Source: Corynebacterium jeikeium
Lineage (GTDB): Bacteria > Actinomycetota > Actinomycetes > Mycobacteriales > Mycobacteriaceae
NCBI GenBank assembly: GCA_003955985.1
Contig: CP033784.1
Location: 1,426,001 to 1,490,000, forward strand
Direction of reading: 5' to 3'
Length of the DNA stretch: 64,000 nucleotides
Made by a program: the position numbers and the translations under genes. Below, piece after piece: positions 36,705-46,015 of the stretch; positions within the stretch are counted from its first letter, which is position 1, and every line of letters begins with the position of its first letter. Under the pieces are notes generated by a model. It was not told where the DNA came from and searched no databases. It saw nothing but the letters and a program-made list of their open reading frames with translations.

Positions 36705-38126
36705 ATGACCGAGACTCCGTACCGCCCGCACTCCGGACGCCCGCACGTGGTCGTCATCGGTTCGGGTTTCGGTGGCTTGTTCGCGGCGAAGAAGTTGCAG
36801 GGCGCCGAGGTCGACGTCACTCTCATCGACCGCACTAACCACCACCTGTTCCAGCCACTGCTCTACCAGGTAGCAACGGGCATCCTGTCCTCGGGCGAAA
36901 TCGCTCCGTCCACTCGTACGATCTTCGACGGTGTTCAGAACGTTCGTGTTGTCAAGGGCGATGTCACCGACATCGACGTCGAAAAGCAGGTTGTGACTTC
37001 GGAACTGGGTCACCAGACTTCCAAGTGGGAATACGATCACCTCCTGGTTGCCGCTGGCGCTGGCCAGTCCTACTTCGGCAATGATCACTTTGCCGAGTTT
37101 GCTCCGGGCATGAAGAACATCGACGACGCACTCGAAATCCGTGCCCGCATCATCGGCGCGTTTGAGCGCGCCGAGCTGACCAACGATCCGGCTGAGCGCG
37201 AGCGCCTGCTGACCTTCGTTGTTGTCGGCGCTGGTCCGACTGGTGTTGAGCTTGCTGGCCAGCTGGCCGAGCTGGCTAACCGCACCCTCGCATCGTCCTA
37301 CCGCAGCTACAACCCGCACGCTGCACGCGTCGTCCTGCTCGACGGCGCACCACAGGTTCTGCCGCCGTTTGGCAAGCGTCTGGGCCGCAAGGCTCAGAAG
37401 TCCCTGGAGAAGATGGGCGTCATCGTCAAGCTGGGCGCGATGGTGACTGACGTCAATGAAGAGGGAGTCACCTACAAGAACATGAAGGATGGAACCGAGG
37501 AGTTCATCCCGTCGTTCTGCAAGATTTGGTCCGCCGGCGTGTCCGCTTCCCCGCTGGGCAAGATGATTGCCGAGCAGACTGGCGCCGAGACCGACCGCGC
37601 TGGCCGTGTCGTTGTCAACGAGGACATGACAGCTGGTGGCTACAAGAACGTCTACGTCGTGGGCGACATGTCCAACCGCGAGAACCTGCCGGGTGTTGCT
37701 CAGGTTGCTATTCAGGGTGGCGAGTACGTCGCCGCCAACATTGCAGCTGAGGCCGACGGCCGCGATGTCGCAGAGCGTCAGCCGTTCGAGTACTTCGATA
37801 AGGGCTCCATGGCAACCGTCTCCCGCTTCTCCGCAGTGGTGAAGATGGGCAAGGTTGAGGTTACCGGCTTCATCGGCTGGATTCTGTGGCTGGCCGTCCA
37901 CCTGATGTTCCTGGTGGGCTTCCGCAACCGCCTCGTCTCCTGCGTCAGCTGGGGCCTGAACGTCCTGGATCGCAACCGTTGGCAGATGGTTTCCACCCGC
38001 CAGCAGATGTACGCACGCAACGCCATCGACCGCCTGGCCGAGTTCAACAAGGACAAGGCTGAGCAGGATCTGCCGCTGGAGGTTCGCGACACTCGCCGCG
38101 AGCACCGCGCAAAAAGGAACAAGTAG
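36705..38126 (+). CDS. ndh: Type II NADH dehydrogenase
   Basis: 473 residues. A non-proton-pumping NADH:menaquinone reductase. The FAD motif is VVIGSGFGGLFAAKKL near 17, the NADH motif is VVGAGPTGVELAGQLAEL near 178, and a C-terminal hydrophobic helix (GFIGWILWLAVHLMFLVGF) anchors it to the membrane. ATG at 36705 follows GAGGAGAAA; an upstream in-frame start lacks that site. It is divergent from the Cfa-like gene across 187 bp of promoter region, and a hairpin at the convergent end follows. Confidence 0.95.
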   Translation: MTETPYRPHSGRPHVVVIGSGFGGLFAAKKLQGAEVDVTLIDRTNHHLFQPLLYQVATGILSSGEIAPSTRTIFDGVQNVRVVKGDVTDIDVEKQVVTSELGHQTSKWEYDHLLVAAGAGQSYFGNDHFAEFAPGMKNIDDALEIRARIIGAFERAELTNDPAERERLLTFVVVGAGPTGVELAGQLAELANRTLASSYRSYNPHAARVVLLDGAPQVLPPFGKRLGRKAQKSLEKMGVIVKLGAMVTDVNEEGVTYKNMKDGTEEFIPSFCKIWSAGVSASPLGKMIAEQTGAETDRAGRVVVNEDMTAGGYKNVYVVGDMSNRENLPGVAQVAIQGGEYVAANIAAEADGRDVAERQPFEYFDKGSMATVSRFSAVVKMGKVEVTGFIGWILWLAVHLMFLVGFRNRLVSCVSWGLNVLDRNRWQMVSTRQQMYARNAIDRLAEFNKDKAEQDLPLEVRDTRREHRAKRNK

Positions 38127-38133
38127 TTAACTT

Positions 38134-38179
38134 GCAGGTGGCCAGATTAGAAAACAGCTAATCACGACAAGCCACCTGC
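38134..38179. terminator. Hairpin between ndh and the thioesterase gene
   Basis: GCAGGTGGC (38134-38142) pairs perfectly with GCCACCTGC (38171-38179), with a nested GATTAG/CTAATC stem. It sits between convergent genes and could stop transcription from both sides. There is no T-tract, so the call is moderate. Confidence 0.55.
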
Positions 38180-38218
38180 GAGCTTCCTACCAGGCCCGTT
38201 ACCACCTATAACGATTTG

Positions 38219-38782
38219 CTACAGCGGCTTGTCGAGTACCGCAATTCGTAGGTTGGTGCGGGCCAACAGTTTTTCATCTGCCTTGCGGGTGTGCTCAATG
38301 CGCCACAGTTGCATGGTGCGCCCCAGGTACTCTGGCTCCGCCGTGGTAACGATTACCTCGCCAGCCCGGGCGGAGCGGTAGAAATCGGTGTTATTGTTCA
38401 CACCGACGACCGGCTTCTTCGCACCGCAGGCAACGAAACCAGCAATAGAGCCAGCAGTCTCACCTAGCGAGCAATAAACACCGCCATTGGCTAGGCCCCA
38501 CGGTTGCAGGTGGTCGGGCCCGACCTCGAGCTCCATCTGAATTCGCTCCGGCCCGACATGGACAAACTTCGTGCCCAGCAAGGTATCTAGACCGCCGATT
38601 CCGTTATCGCCCAAGGTGCTGTTAAAAACAGCCAGCTCCTCATCGCTCAGCGCTTCCTGGCTAGCCTTCGTCGCCAGTGTCATATAATCGCGCAGCGCCT
38701 TCCTCTTCGCCTGCTCGGCGACGGAAGCTGCAGAGTTAGAGTCCTGTGAACTGCCATTATTCGCAATAGTCTCGTCAGTCAT
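38219..38782 (-). CDS. PaaI-family hotdog thioesterase
   Basis: 187 residues. A hotdog fold with PWGLANGGVYCSLGETAGSIAGFVA, where the family has an HGG-like motif and an active Glu/Asp in ETAG, and VVGVNNNTDFYRSARAGEVIVTTAEPEYLGRTMQLW. It hydrolyses acyl-CoA thioesters; the substrate is unknown. ATG at 38782 is preceded by CACAAT at 7 nt, the leaderless pattern of this window. A second ATG three codons upstream would overlap that -10. Confidence 0.87.
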   Translation of the reverse strand: MTDETIANNGSSQDSNSAASVAEQAKRKALRDYMTLATKASQEALSDEELAVFNSTLGDNGIGGLDTLLGTKFVHVGPERIQMELEVGPDHLQPWGLANGGVYCSLGETAGSIAGFVACGAKKPVVGVNNNTDFYRSARAGEVIVTTAEPEYLGRTMQLWRIEHTRKADEKLLARTNLRIAVLDKPL

Positions 38783-38789
38783 GCCAAAC

Positions 38790-38795
38790 ATTGTG
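38790..38795 (-). promoter_or_regulatory. -10 element of a leaderless promoter for the thioesterase
   Basis: CACAAT on the minus strand is followed by 7 nt and the ATG at 38782, divergent from gnd. Confidence 0.5.
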
Positions 38796-38883
38796 CCAGC
38801 GCACGCCATCACTCGTGGCAGTTTCAACGTTAAAAGCAGTAACAATTTCTGAGTCCCAGATACAACGAACCCCGGCCAGGCTT

Positions 38884-38889
38884 TAAGAT
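38884..38889 (+). promoter_or_regulatory. -10 element of a leaderless promoter for gnd
   Basis: TAAGAT is followed by 7 nt and the gnd ATG at 38897. The ATG at 38888 overlaps the hexamer, which argues for the downstream start. Confidence 0.55.
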
Positions 38890-38896
38890 GGTGGGC

Positions 38897-40339
38897 ATGA
38901 CCGATAACAATGAACTCGCACAAATTGGTGTCGTCGGGCTCGCCGTCATGGGCTCGAATATCGCACGCAACTTCGCCCACAAGGGACACACCGTTGCCGT
39001 GTACAACCGCAGTCCGGAGAAAACTCGCACCCTCATCGCTGAACACGGTGATGAAGGCTCATTCATCCCGTCCGAGACCATTGAAGAGTTCGTCGCTTCG
39101 CTGGAGCGCCCGCGTCGCGCTCTGATCATGGTTCAGGCAGGTGCCGCTACTGATGCGGTCATCGATCAGCTTGCCGACGTGATGGAGCCCGGCGACATCA
39201 TCATTGATGGCGGTAACTCTCTTTACACGGACACCATCCGTCGCGAGAAGGCTATTCGCGCCCGTGGCCTGCACTACGTTGGCACTGGTATTTCCGGTGG
39301 TGAAGAAGGTGCTCTGACTGGCCCATCCATTATGCCGGGTGGAACGAAGGAGTCCTACGAGTCCCTCGGCCCGCTGCTGGAGTCCATCTCCGCTCACGTT
39401 GATGGCGTTCCGTGCTGTACTCACATTTCTTCCGATGGCGCTGGCCACTTTGTAAAGATGGTCCACAACGGCATCGAGTATGCGGATATGCAGGTCATTG
39501 GCGAGGCCTACCACCTGCTGCGTGAGGCCGCTGGCCTCACCCCTGCCGAGATTGCAGATATCTTCCGCGAGTGGAATAAGGGCGACCTGGACTCCTACCT
39601 GGTCGAGATTACCGCTGAGGTTCTCTCTCAGGCCGATGAGAAGACAGGCAAGCCGCTGGTGGATGTCATCGTTGATGCTGCTGGCCAGAAGGGCACCGGC
39701 CGTTGGACGGTCAAGGCCGCTTTGGACTTGGGCATTCCAGTAACTGGTATTGGCGAGGCCGTGTTCGCTCGCGCCCTGTCGTCTTCCCTTGCTCAGCGTG
39801 AGGCTGCCCGCAACCTGCCGTCGGGAAGCCTGGCTAAGGCACCGGAAGATCGCGATGCTTTTGTGGAGCGCGTCCGTAAGGCGCTCTACGCTTCCAAGAT
39901 CGTTGCCTACTCGCAGGGCTTCGATGAGATTAACGCTGGTGCCAAGGAGTACGGCTGGGAGATTGACCGCGGTGCGCTGGCGACCATCTGGCGTGGTGGC
40001 TGCATCATCCGCGCACAGTTCCTGAACCGCATCAAGGAAGCGTACGACCGCAATCCGGAGCTGCCGGCGCTGGTACTCGACGAGTACTTCCGTGACCAGG
40101 TCACCGAGTGCCTCGACGCGTGGCGCGACGTTGTCGTCACTGCAGCACAGATGGGTATCCCGGCTCCGGTGTTCTCCTCTTCGCTGGCTTACTACGACGG
40201 CCTGCGTGCGGAGCGTCTGCCGGCAGCACTGGTTCAGGGGCAGCGTGACTACTTCGGTGCGCACACTTACCAGCGTGTTGACCGCGAGGGTGCTTTCCAC
40301 ACCCTCTGGTCTGGCGACCGCTCCGAGGTTGAAGCGTAG
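38897..40339 (+). CDS. gnd: 6-phosphogluconate dehydrogenase (NADP+, decarboxylating)
   Basis: 480 residues. Signatures are QIGVVGLAVMGSNIARNFAHKGHTV at the N-terminus, DGGNSLYTDTIRR near 108, GTGISGGEEGALTGPSIMPGG near 131 and HFVKMVHNGIEYADMQ near 190. It makes ribulose 5-phosphate and NADPH in the oxidative pentose phosphate pathway. MTDNNELAQIG is the usual N-terminal start for this genus. Confidence 0.97.
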   Translation: MTDNNELAQIGVVGLAVMGSNIARNFAHKGHTVAVYNRSPEKTRTLIAEHGDEGSFIPSETIEEFVASLERPRRALIMVQAGAATDAVIDQLADVMEPGDIIIDGGNSLYTDTIRREKAIRARGLHYVGTGISGGEEGALTGPSIMPGGTKESYESLGPLLESISAHVDGVPCCTHISSDGAGHFVKMVHNGIEYADMQVIGEAYHLLREAAGLTPAEIADIFREWNKGDLDSYLVEITAEVLSQADEKTGKPLVDVIVDAAGQKGTGRWTVKAALDLGIPVTGIGEAVFARALSSSLAQREAARNLPSGSLAKAPEDRDAFVERVRKALYASKIVAYSQGFDEINAGAKEYGWEIDRGALATIWRGGCIIRAQFLNRIKEAYDRNPELPALVLDEYFRDQVTECLDAWRDVVVTAAQMGIPAPVFSSSLAYYDGLRAERLPAALVQGQRDYFGAHTYQRVDREGAFHTLWSGDRSEVEA

Positions 40340-40386
40340 TCTTGAAGTCTGTCGCTTCACGCTCTTGAAGTTAAAAGGGGTCTGAG

Positions 40387-42000
40387 ATGCCATTTCCCAA
40401 GAAGGCAAAGCCTGATTTTGTGCCACGAGTTCTTTCCATCGCCGGCACAGACCCAACAGGTGGCGCTGGGCTCCATGCCGATTTAAAATCAATCGCCGCC
40501 GCCGGTGGTTATGGCATGGGCGTGGTCACCGCTTTGGTATCTCAGAACACCGTGGGCGTTCGTGCCGTCCACACCCCACCTGTTGGCTTCCTCGTCGAGC
40601 AGCTGGCTGCTGTAACTGAGGATGTCACCATCGACGCGGTGAAGATTGGCATGTTGGGTTCACGCGAACTCACGCAGGCCGTCACCAACTGGGTTCGGGA
40701 GACCAAGCCAGCCGTGGTTGTTCTCGATCCGGTTATGGTCGCCACCTCTGGCGACCGTCTGCTTGACGAAGATGCCATGGACGCAATGCGCGACTTGGTC
40801 GCGGAAGCCACCGTCATCACGCCGAATGTTCCCGAACTGGCATTGCTTGCCGACGCCCCGGAGGCCAGCGACTTCACTGAGCTGATTGAACAGGCACTGG
40901 AGTTCGCGAGCAAAAACGATGTCATCGTGATTGCAAAGACTGGTCACTTAAGTGATGAGGAAGCCGGCAATGCCGTGGCCTTCCCCGATGGCCAGGTTTT
41001 CTTCAGCTCTTCTCCCCGCATTCACACTGAGAACACCCATGGCACGGGTTGTTCGCTGTCCGCTGCTCTAGCCACACGGATTGGTGGGGGCTCAGCGATC
41101 AACGACGCCCTGCGCTGGACTACGCGCTGGCTCAGCGAGTCCATTCGTTTCGCGGATAACCTCAACGTCGGCCAGGGGCACGGCCCCATTGACCACGGCC
41201 ACAGGGCTCGTCGCCTGGAAAAGGTCGCGCTTCGCCGAATGCAACCAGTGCATCTGAACTCCAGTTTTTACCCGGAGGCCGTCGAAGGCACTGATACTGA
41301 GCAGCCGCCGAAGGAGCTGGAATCTTTCTTCGGCCACTCACTCCAGATTGCTCCGGCTGGTCCTTTTACTTCCCAGCTGTGGCGGGACATCGAGGACATC
41401 GTTGCCGAGATTGGCGGAATGTTCAGCGTCCCCACGATGCTCCGCGGCGACCTTTCCTCGGACGAAACCAACTTCTTCGTAGCGCAAGAGGCCTGGTACT
41501 TGCACCAAGTTTTCCCAGTCCTGTCGCATCTGGCAACCAAAGCACCCTGCCCGAAGGAACAGGTTCTGTGGTCGTCACTCGCACAGGAAGCCCTGGTGCG
41601 TGCGTTGGAATTGAGCAATAACGGGCTGGAAGAGACTTCTTCGGCGCTCGAGGACATCGAGCCGACAACCATCACACAGCTTTTGCTGGACGTGCATTCT
41701 TCCTGTAGCGCTTTCAACCCATATCGGGTCGCCGTAACCAGTATCGTCGCCGAAATGTGGATTGCAACCGAGCTGACTCTGCAAGGAAAATCGCTGGTTG
41801 ATGAGGATTCCGCGATCGCGAACTGGGTGGAGGTGTATTCCGACCCCGAGTATGTTGACAGTGTTCAGCAGGCTCTCGAGGTCCTTGAAGAGAATATGTC
41901 TACGGCCAGCGATGCGGAGCTCAAATCTATCCGCAACATCTTCCGTCGAGCCGCCATTCTCGAGCGCGAGGCCTATGCGCAACCGGGTCGCGGTTGGTAA
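40387..42000 (+). CDS. thiD: ThiD (HMP/HMP-P kinase) fused to a C-terminal TenA-like domain
   Basis: 537 residues. Residues 1-~265 are a ribokinase-like ThiD: GTDPTGGAGLHADLKS, VVLDPVMVATSG, ENTHGTGCSLSAALATRIG. It phosphorylates hydroxymethylpyrimidine twice for thiamine synthesis. Residues ~300-537 resemble TenA/thiaminase II helical bundles (FFVAQEAWYLHQVFPVLSHLAT). The nucleophilic Cys of TenA was not placed with confidence, so salvage activity is inferred. An AAAGGGG site precedes the ATG. Confidence 0.85.
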   Translation: MPFPKKAKPDFVPRVLSIAGTDPTGGAGLHADLKSIAAAGGYGMGVVTALVSQNTVGVRAVHTPPVGFLVEQLAAVTEDVTIDAVKIGMLGSRELTQAVTNWVRETKPAVVVLDPVMVATSGDRLLDEDAMDAMRDLVAEATVITPNVPELALLADAPEASDFTELIEQALEFASKNDVIVIAKTGHLSDEEAGNAVAFPDGQVFFSSSPRIHTENTHGTGCSLSAALATRIGGGSAINDALRWTTRWLSESIRFADNLNVGQGHGPIDHGHRARRLEKVALRRMQPVHLNSSFYPEAVEGTDTEQPPKELESFFGHSLQIAPAGPFTSQLWRDIEDIVAEIGGMFSVPTMLRGDLSSDETNFFVAQEAWYLHQVFPVLSHLATKAPCPKEQVLWSSLAQEALVRALELSNNGLEETSSALEDIEPTTITQLLLDVHSSCSAFNPYRVAVTSIVAEMWIATELTLQGKSLVDEDSAIANWVEVYSDPEYVDSVQQALEVLEENMSTASDAELKSIRNIFRRAAILEREAYAQPGRGW

Positions 42001-42067
42001 ATGTCATGGGACGGTAGTTTTCCAGTTCACCGGACGTGCCTATTGCATGGCTGTCCGGGGATAGCGG

Positions 42068-42073
42068 TATTCT
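42068..42073 (+). promoter_or_regulatory. -10 element of a leaderless promoter for the DEAD-box helicase
   Basis: TATTCT is followed by 7 nt and the ATG at 42081, matching the cobG promoter in hexamer and spacing. It excludes the longer upstream start at 42036. Confidence 0.55.
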
Positions 42074-42080
42074 AACAAGC

Positions 42081-43415
42081 ATGCCCCCTCCTGCTGAGTC
42101 CAGTGATTTCAGACAGTTGGGCACGCCGGAAGCGATTGTGAGTATTCTGCGTGCCCAGCACATAACTTCGCCTACTGCCGTGCAGGTGGCGACTTTGCCA
42201 GATGCTTTCGCTGGCAAGGACGTTCTTGCGCAGGCCCCTACAGGCTCGGGCAAAACGCTCGCATTCGGCATTCCGCTGGTCGCGTTACTCAATAACGCCT
42301 CTCCAGCGCTTCCCGGTTACCCGCGCGCGCTAATTATTTCGCCAACGCGCGAACTCGCAGATCAGATTGCTGATGTCCTGGCTGACATCGGTGCCGCTGC
42401 AGGTCTGCGTGTCTTGAGCTTGGTCGGCGGTGATTCCGTGGCCAAGCAGCAGACTCTGCTCGCGGCACCAGTCGATATCGCTGTGGTCACACCGGGTCGC
42501 GCACACGATTTGCGCCGCCGCGGTCTACTCAGCCTTGAGCACGTCCTCGCTGTCGTCGTCGACGAAGCGGACATGCTCGCTGACATGGGCTTTCTGCCCG
42601 ATGTTCTGGGCCTGGTCCGTGCGTGCCCGAAGTCGGCACAGCGCATGGTCTTTTCCGCCACGATTAACGACGACGCCGCGGGGCTTATTCGCGATCGTCG
42701 CGCAAGTAGCACTGAAGTTGCGAAGCACAAGGTCACTGCCTCCCGGTTGACCATGCGCAATATGCGGCATCTGTTACTTCGGGTGGAGGACAACAACGAA
42801 GCCGACGAAGTGGTCGCCTGGATTGCCTCCCGCAAGGATCAGTGCGTCATCTTCGCCAACTCTAAGGCGCGTGTCGTGCAGCTGGCTAAGTTTCTACAGT
42901 TCTACGACATCAAGTTAGGTTTCCTCCACGGCGATCGTGGCCAGGCAACTCGTCGCGCGGTCCTCAAGGCCTTTGCCGAGGGTGAAATCAATGTCCTCGT
43001 CACCACGGATGTGGCCGCTCGTGGCATTGATATCGATGCTCTTGACTTGGTTGTGCACGCGGATCCGCCAAGGGATTCCGCGACGTATATTCACCGCTCG
43101 GGTCGGACGGCTCGTGCAGGTGCTTCCGGCACGGTAGCGATGATTGTGCGTGACCGCCAGGTTGATCAGGCCCGCGAGCTGCTGGCAGGGGCCGGCGTTG
43201 AAGCTGAAGAGCTGCGCGCCGCTCCGGGACTGCCGCGATTTGTCAAGGAACTGGGCGCACGGCGTCCGCGCCGGGCTCGTCAAGATCAGAGCCAATCGGC
43301 AGGCGGTGCTGGTGGTGCCGGTTACCGCGGGCGCGGCGGTCCGTCGGCAAGCGGAAAGAATCGTGCTGGCGGTCGCGTACACCGCCCCAAGCGAGGGAAA
43401 AAGAAGAAGAGATAA
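42081..43415 (+). CDS. DEAD-box RNA helicase
   Basis: 444 residues. Walker A is APTGSGKTLAFG near 52, motif II is VVDEADMLADMG near 160, SATI is motif III, and TDVAARGIDIDALDLVVHADPP and HRSGRTARAG are motifs V and VI. It is a short DEAD protein with a basic, Gly/Arg-rich tail (RPRRARQDQSQSAGG to KRGKKKKR) that probably binds RNA. Cytoplasmic, with a role in RNA remodelling inferred from family. Confidence 0.92.
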   Translation: MPPPAESSDFRQLGTPEAIVSILRAQHITSPTAVQVATLPDAFAGKDVLAQAPTGSGKTLAFGIPLVALLNNASPALPGYPRALIISPTRELADQIADVLADIGAAAGLRVLSLVGGDSVAKQQTLLAAPVDIAVVTPGRAHDLRRRGLLSLEHVLAVVVDEADMLADMGFLPDVLGLVRACPKSAQRMVFSATINDDAAGLIRDRRASSTEVAKHKVTASRLTMRNMRHLLLRVEDNNEADEVVAWIASRKDQCVIFANSKARVVQLAKFLQFYDIKLGFLHGDRGQATRRAVLKAFAEGEINVLVTTDVAARGIDIDALDLVVHADPPRDSATYIHRSGRTARAGASGTVAMIVRDRQVDQARELLAGAGVEAEELRAAPGLPRFVKELGARRPRRARQDQSQSAGGAGGAGYRGRGGPSASGKNRAGGRVHRPKRGKKKKR

Positions 43416-43418
43416 TCA

Positions 43419-44804
43419 GTGGATATTGTTCTCAATATTGTCGCGGTTGTCGGCTTTATCGCGCTAACCGCTGGCACCGGCCTCTTTGTGGCGTTTGAAT
43501 TCGCGCTGACGGGACTGGAGCGATCTACGATTGACGCCGACCGCGCCCGTTCAGCGGATGCACCTGCTGAGGCCGTTCACAAGGCGCATAATCGACTGTC
43601 CTTCCATCTTTCCGGTGCACAGCTGGGCATTACGTTGACCACGCTGGCAACTGGTTTCCTCGCGGAACCGGTGCTGGCACAGTACTTCACGCCGATGTTG
43701 CATTGGATGGGGCTCAGCGAGTCTGCAGCGGGACCGACCGCACTGATTCTTGCCCTCATCGTGGCCACGATGTTGTCGATGGTCTATGGCGAGTTGGTGC
43801 CAAAGAATGTCGCGATTACAGAGCCGCTGGCAGTAGCGCGAGTTACGGCTCGTCCGGTGATGGCGTTTAACTGGGTGTTCCACTGCTTCATCCATTCGCT
43901 GAATGCCACGGCGAACTGGCTGGTGCGCAAGCTCGGTATTGAACCGGCGGATGAGTTGGCTTCAGCGCGTTCCCCTCAGGAGCTGGAAGCACTGGTACGT
44001 AATTCTGCGGAGCAGGGTGCATTGGATGAGTCGAAGGCCGCTGTACTCGAGTCGTCGTTACGCTTTGGCGAAACGACGGCGGAGGACCTAATGACGCCGC
44101 GGTCGACGATTACCTCCCTCGATGTCGATGACACGGCGCTGGATCTGCTGGCTGTCGCTATCGAATCGGGGCATTCCCGCTTCCCCATTACTGACGGGGA
44201 CCTCGATGCCACTGTCGGTGTTGTCCACGTCAAGGACGCATTTGCGGTGCCTGCGGCGAAGCGCTCAACCACCACCATGCGGGAGATTGCACGGCCTGTG
44301 CCGACGCTGCCGCAGTCGCTGGACGGCGATGCCGTACTGGAGGCCGTGCGTTCGGCCGGCTCGCAGATTGCGCTGGTCGCCGATGAGTACGGCGGCATCG
44401 CCGGCATTGTCACCATCGAGGATGTCGTCGAGGAAATTCTTGGCGAGGTCTGGGATGAGTACGACGACAAGGAGTCCGAGCAGGAAGTCAAACGCGCGAT
44501 CGAAGGTTGGAACTGCTCTGGCCTTGTGCGTACCGACGAGCTGCCGACCAAGGTCGGATACTTCGCCCCAGAAGGTAGCTTCGAAACGCTCGGTGGCTTG
44601 ATTATGTTTGCGCTCGGTCGCATCCCGGAGGTCGGTGACGTCGTCCTGCTGCCAGAGACCGAACGCGACTTCATGGACGAGTTCGAATCGGGTATCGCCG
44701 GACGCTGGTACGCCCGCATTCTGGCGATGGATGACCGCCGCGTGGACCGTGCCATTTTGATTCCTGTGACCAACGAGCGCGCTAAGGAGATGTTCAACCT
44801 ATGA
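43419..44804 (+). CDS. CNNM/CorC-like membrane protein (DUF21, CBS pair, CorC_HlyC), pair 2 long member
   Basis: 461 residues. DUF21 domain with [21 protein letters not shown], a CBS pair (DLMTPRSTITSLD; LVADEYGGIAGIVTIEDVVEEILGEV) and a C-terminal CorC_HlyC domain (GLVRTDELPTKVGYFAPEG). Start GTG lies 3 bp after the DEAD-box stop. It overlaps the next gene by 4 bp (ATGA). Its architecture and order repeat those of the gene at 29698. Confidence 0.92.
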   Translation: MDIVLNIVAVVGFIALTAGTGLFVAFEFALTGLERSTIDADRARSADAPAEAVHKAHNRLSFHLSGAQLGITLTTLATGFLAEPVLAQYFTPMLHWMGLSESAAGPTALILALIVATMLSMVYGELVPKNVAITEPLAVARVTARPVMAFNWVFHCFIHSLNATANWLVRKLGIEPADELASARSPQELEALVRNSAEQGALDESKAAVLESSLRFGETTAEDLMTPRSTITSLDVDDTALDLLAVAIESGHSRFPITDGDLDATVGVVHVKDAFAVPAAKRSTTTMREIARPVPTLPQSLDGDAVLEAVRSAGSQIALVADEYGGIAGIVTIEDVVEEILGEVWDEYDDKESEQEVKRAIEGWNCSGLVRTDELPTKVGYFAPEGSFETLGGLIMFALGRIPEVGDVVLLPETERDFMDEFESGIAGRWYARILAMDDRRVDRAILIPVTNERAKEMFNL

Positions 44805-46015
44805 GTGACTGGTTTGGAATCCTCCTGACTTTCTTCTTGTTGTTGGTCAACGCGTTTTTCGTGGGCGCGGAGTTCTCACTTATTGCTGCGCGCCGTGACC
44901 GTTTGGAAGCGCTGCTGGCTCAGGGAAAGAAGCGCGCACGCACAGTTATCAATGCTTCTGAGCACCTGTCGATGATGCTCGCCGCCGCACAGCTGGGCAT
45001 CACCATTGCCTCGCTACTGCTGGGTAAGGTCTCTGAACCGGCGCTGGCACATCTGCTGGAAGCTCCTTTCCACGCCATGGGTATTCCGGAGTCGCTGCTG
45101 CACCCGCTGAGCTTTGCCATCGCATTGATGCTGGTGTCAGTGCTGCACATCATGCTCGGTGAGATGGTGCCGAAGAATATCGCGCTGGCAGGACCGGAAA
45201 CGATGGCCATGCTGCTTATTCCTGTTCACATGGTCTTCTACCGCTTGACCAAGCCGCTGTTGCTGCTGTTTAACTGGATGGCTCGCCATACGCTTAAGCT
45301 GTTCGGCATTGAGCAGCGCGATGAGCTCGACACCACTGTCGATTCCACTGAGTTGGCATCGATGATTGCGGAGTCTCGTCAAGAGGGGCTCCTTGACAGC
45401 GAGGAGCACGTCCGCCTTCGTCGCACACTGGCTTCGGCCACGCGCACCATTGAGGAGGTACTGATTCCGCACGAGCAAATTCGGCGCCTCCCCACCGCAC
45501 CGACTGTGGGCGACCTAGAGACGGCGGTCACCGAAACTGGATTCTCCCGGTTCCCCGTCGCTGCAGCCAACAATGAACCCAACGAGTACCGCGGCTATGT
45601 TCACGTGAAAGATGTCCTCGACCGCGTCATGGATCCTGCCTCCGGCCCAGAGACAGCCATCCCCGATGACGAGATTCGCCCGATGATTGAGATTCCGATC
45701 GATGCCACGCTGGATGAGGGATTGCGCATCATGCGCCGCTACAGCGCCCACATGGCAGTGGCTGTACGCGCTCGCATGCCAAAGCCGCACCTGCGCGCAA
45801 ACGCCCCGGCAAGCATCGCTCCGAAGACTGGTGCTTTCTCCGGCGCGGAGCAGATCGGCATCGTGGCTCTGGAGGACCTCATCGAGGAGCAGGTCGGTGT
45901 CGTGCGCGACTGGACCCACGAGGTCTCCCCGCGTCGCAGCGGTGCGCCAAAGCAGCACTCGACCGTGAACCAGCCCCGGACCCGACCGGGCAGCACGCAG
46001 GGGCGCCAGCCGTGA
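44801..46015 (+). CDS. CNNM-like membrane protein (DUF21 and CBS), pair 2 short member
   Basis: 404 residues. DUF21 domain (AAAQLGITIASLLLGKVSEP, HIMLGEMVPKNIALAGPE) and CBS pair (HEQIRRLPTAP...; GIVALEDLIEEQVGVV). It lacks a CorC_HlyC domain and instead ends in a Ser/Pro/Arg-rich tail of about 35 residues. Its ATG overlaps the previous stop, and its own stop overlaps the next gene start (GTGA), so three genes are coupled. Confidence 0.9.
   Translation: MSDWFGILLTFFLLLVNAFFVGAEFSLIAARRDRLEALLAQGKKRARTVINASEHLSMMLAAAQLGITIASLLLGKVSEPALAHLLEAPFHAMGIPESLLHPLSFAIALMLVSVLHIMLGEMVPKNIALAGPETMAMLLIPVHMVFYRLTKPLLLLFNWMARHTLKLFGIEQRDELDTTVDSTELASMIAESRQEGLLDSEEHVRLRRTLASATRTIEEVLIPHEQIRRLPTAPTVGDLETAVTETGFSRFPVAAANNEPNEYRGYVHVKDVLDRVMDPASGPETAIPDDEIRPMIEIPIDATLDEGLRIMRRYSAHMAVAVRARMPKPHLRANAPASIAPKTGAFSGAEQIGIVALEDLIEEQVGVVRDWTHEVSPRRSGAPKQHSTVNQPRTRPGSTQGRQP

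Noticed and set aside
36651..38105. 484-codon open frame antisense to ndh
   Set aside because: Composition follows the ndh codons; no family match recognised.
39059..40492. 477-codon open frame antisense to gnd
   Set aside because: A shadow of gnd, without ribosome site or domain.
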